A stretch of 64,000 bases of DNA. Origin: an uncultured Rothia sp. (GTDB taxonomy: Bacteria > Actinomycetota > Actinomycetes > Actinomycetales > Micrococcaceae). The stretch lies in NCBI RefSeq assembly GCF_916715725.1, contig NZ_CAKAPD010000002.1:62001-126000 (forward strand). Reading direction: 5' to 3'. The translations under genes and the position numbers were made by a program. Under the pieces are notes generated by a model. It did not search any database. It was not told the DNA's origin and worked only from the letters and a program-made list of their open reading frames with translations. Of the stretch, positions 63,444 through 64,000 are shown in pieces. The first letter of the stretch is position 1; each line of letters starts with the position of its first letter.

Positions 63444-63471
63444 GAGGGGCGGGGATTACTCCCCGCCCCTC
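63444..63471 (-). terminator. terminator of the partial beta-helix gene
   Basis: A 12-bp perfect stem (63444-63455 with 63460-63471), 4-nt loop, about 65 nt past the stop at 63536. Confidence 0.85.
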
Positions 63472-63535
63472 AGACGTATGCGTTTTAAGATTTTGTGATC
63501 ACGAGCCTCAGCCCGCGCAGCTCAACCCGTGAGGG

Positions 63536-64000
63536 TTAGCCCATGAACACGCCGTTGCCGCGCTTCTCCAGCTGCTTCGGCGCGAAGGTTGCGTGGCGAA
63601 TATGATCCACCTCGATGAGCACGTTATCGCCCATCGCGCCGGTCACGTGAACGCGGCGGCCAACCATGTTGTTATCACCAATACGGTCATCCTTCGCGGA
63701 CGCAGTCGTAATGTGCATATCGCGAATGTTGTTCTCAATGTAGAAACCGTACAGGGAAGCCTTCGCCCAGCTGTAAGGGTTGTGCGAGCGAGGAGCCACG
63801 AAGCGGCTACCGCGTGCGTTACGGCCAATGTACCAGTTTGCAGCCTCGTCGCCTCGAGCGGCGCCGGTAACAGCATCCTGGAAGCTGGAAGACTCGCCCA
63901 GGCAGCCAATGAACTGATTGTTGCCCCACTCCACGAGCCAGCCGTGACCGGCGTTCTCCTGGGCGGTGCAGCCAATGAACATGTTGCGGGTGCCCTGAAT
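63536..64000 (-). CDS. right-handed beta-helix protein, C-terminal part (5' end outside the window)
   Basis: 155 residues are visible; the frame is open to the right edge, where IQGTRN precedes MFIGCTAQENAGHGWLVEW, matching an internal position of the 61805 product (VQGERNMFIGC). It is therefore the end of a longer gene, not a short protein beginning at the internal ATG. It ends QLEKRGNGVFMG. It is the closest relative of the 61805 product in this window, a tandem duplicate. Confidence 0.85.
   Translation of the reverse strand: MQGTRNMFIGCTAQENAGHGWLVEWGNNQFIGCLGESSSFQDAVTGAARGDEAANWYIGRNARGSRFVAPRSHNPYSWAKASLYGFYIENNIRDMHITTASAKDDRIGDNNMVGRRVHVTGAMGDNVLIEVDHIRHATFAPKQLEKRGNGVFMG

Noticed and set aside
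43860..64000. Prophage carrying tailspike genes
   Set aside because: The beta-helix proteins resemble tailspikes in fold, but no capsid, tail, terminase, lysis or integrase gene is present.
1..64000. CRISPR array
   Set aside because: No regularly spaced repeats of 25-40 bp and no cas genes were seen; the tandem repeats present are short and few.

Overview
The window looks like chromosomal DNA of a high-GC actinobacterium of the Micrococcaceae, most likely Rothia or a close relative. This is inferred from Lsr2, the mutY/disA/radA neighbourhood, a DUF47 plus Pit phosphate pair, and a block running tilS-hpt-ftsH-folE-folP-folB-folK-DUF3180-PH-PH-DUF2520-panC-lysS-lsr2-clpC that I know from related actinobacteria. 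No species call was verified. I see no insertion sequence, CRISPR array or recognisable prophage.

Layout. 1-9.1 kb: the start of a recQ-like helicase, a DedA membrane protein, then a leftward run headed by a one-domain asparaginase and followed by seven multi-pass membrane proteins of unknown function. At least four and probably five of these share a W-A signature and look like tandem duplicates; a scar of a duplicated C-terminus lies between two of them. 9-19.3 kb: tRNA-Lys, a conserved hypothetical gene, a probable small structured RNA gene with its own promoter and terminator (10.05-10.23 kb), a phosphate transport pair, a glycosyltransferase plus pyruvyltransferase pair, a FUSC-type membrane protein, and the divergent radA/disA pair. 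19.4-41 kb: a small membrane protein, mutY, clpC, lsr2 set in AT-rich gene-poor DNA, lysS, panC, the folate genes, ftsH, hpt and tilS.

41.1-46.7 kb is an accessory island, visibly poorer in GC, between tilS and ppa. It holds a hipBA toxin-antitoxin pair, then three genes (a secreted SLH-like protein, a right-handed beta-helix protein and a secreted orphan) bracketed by 80-bp direct repeats. The same SLH-like plus beta-helix pairing occurs again in GC-rich form at 60.4-64.0 kb, where two beta-helix genes lie in a row and the second runs off the window.

46.7-60.3 kb holds ppa, dacB, a parS-like ParB site, a large superfamily 1 helicase, an MFS transporter, a SatD-like gene, and a manganese module: a DtxR/MntR-type regulator convergent with an ABC importer whose promoter carries an 18-bp perfect palindrome between its -35 and -10 boxes. 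xth follows.

Many genes have a TANNNT box only 6-7 nt before the start codon, which suggests that leaderless mRNAs are common in this genome.
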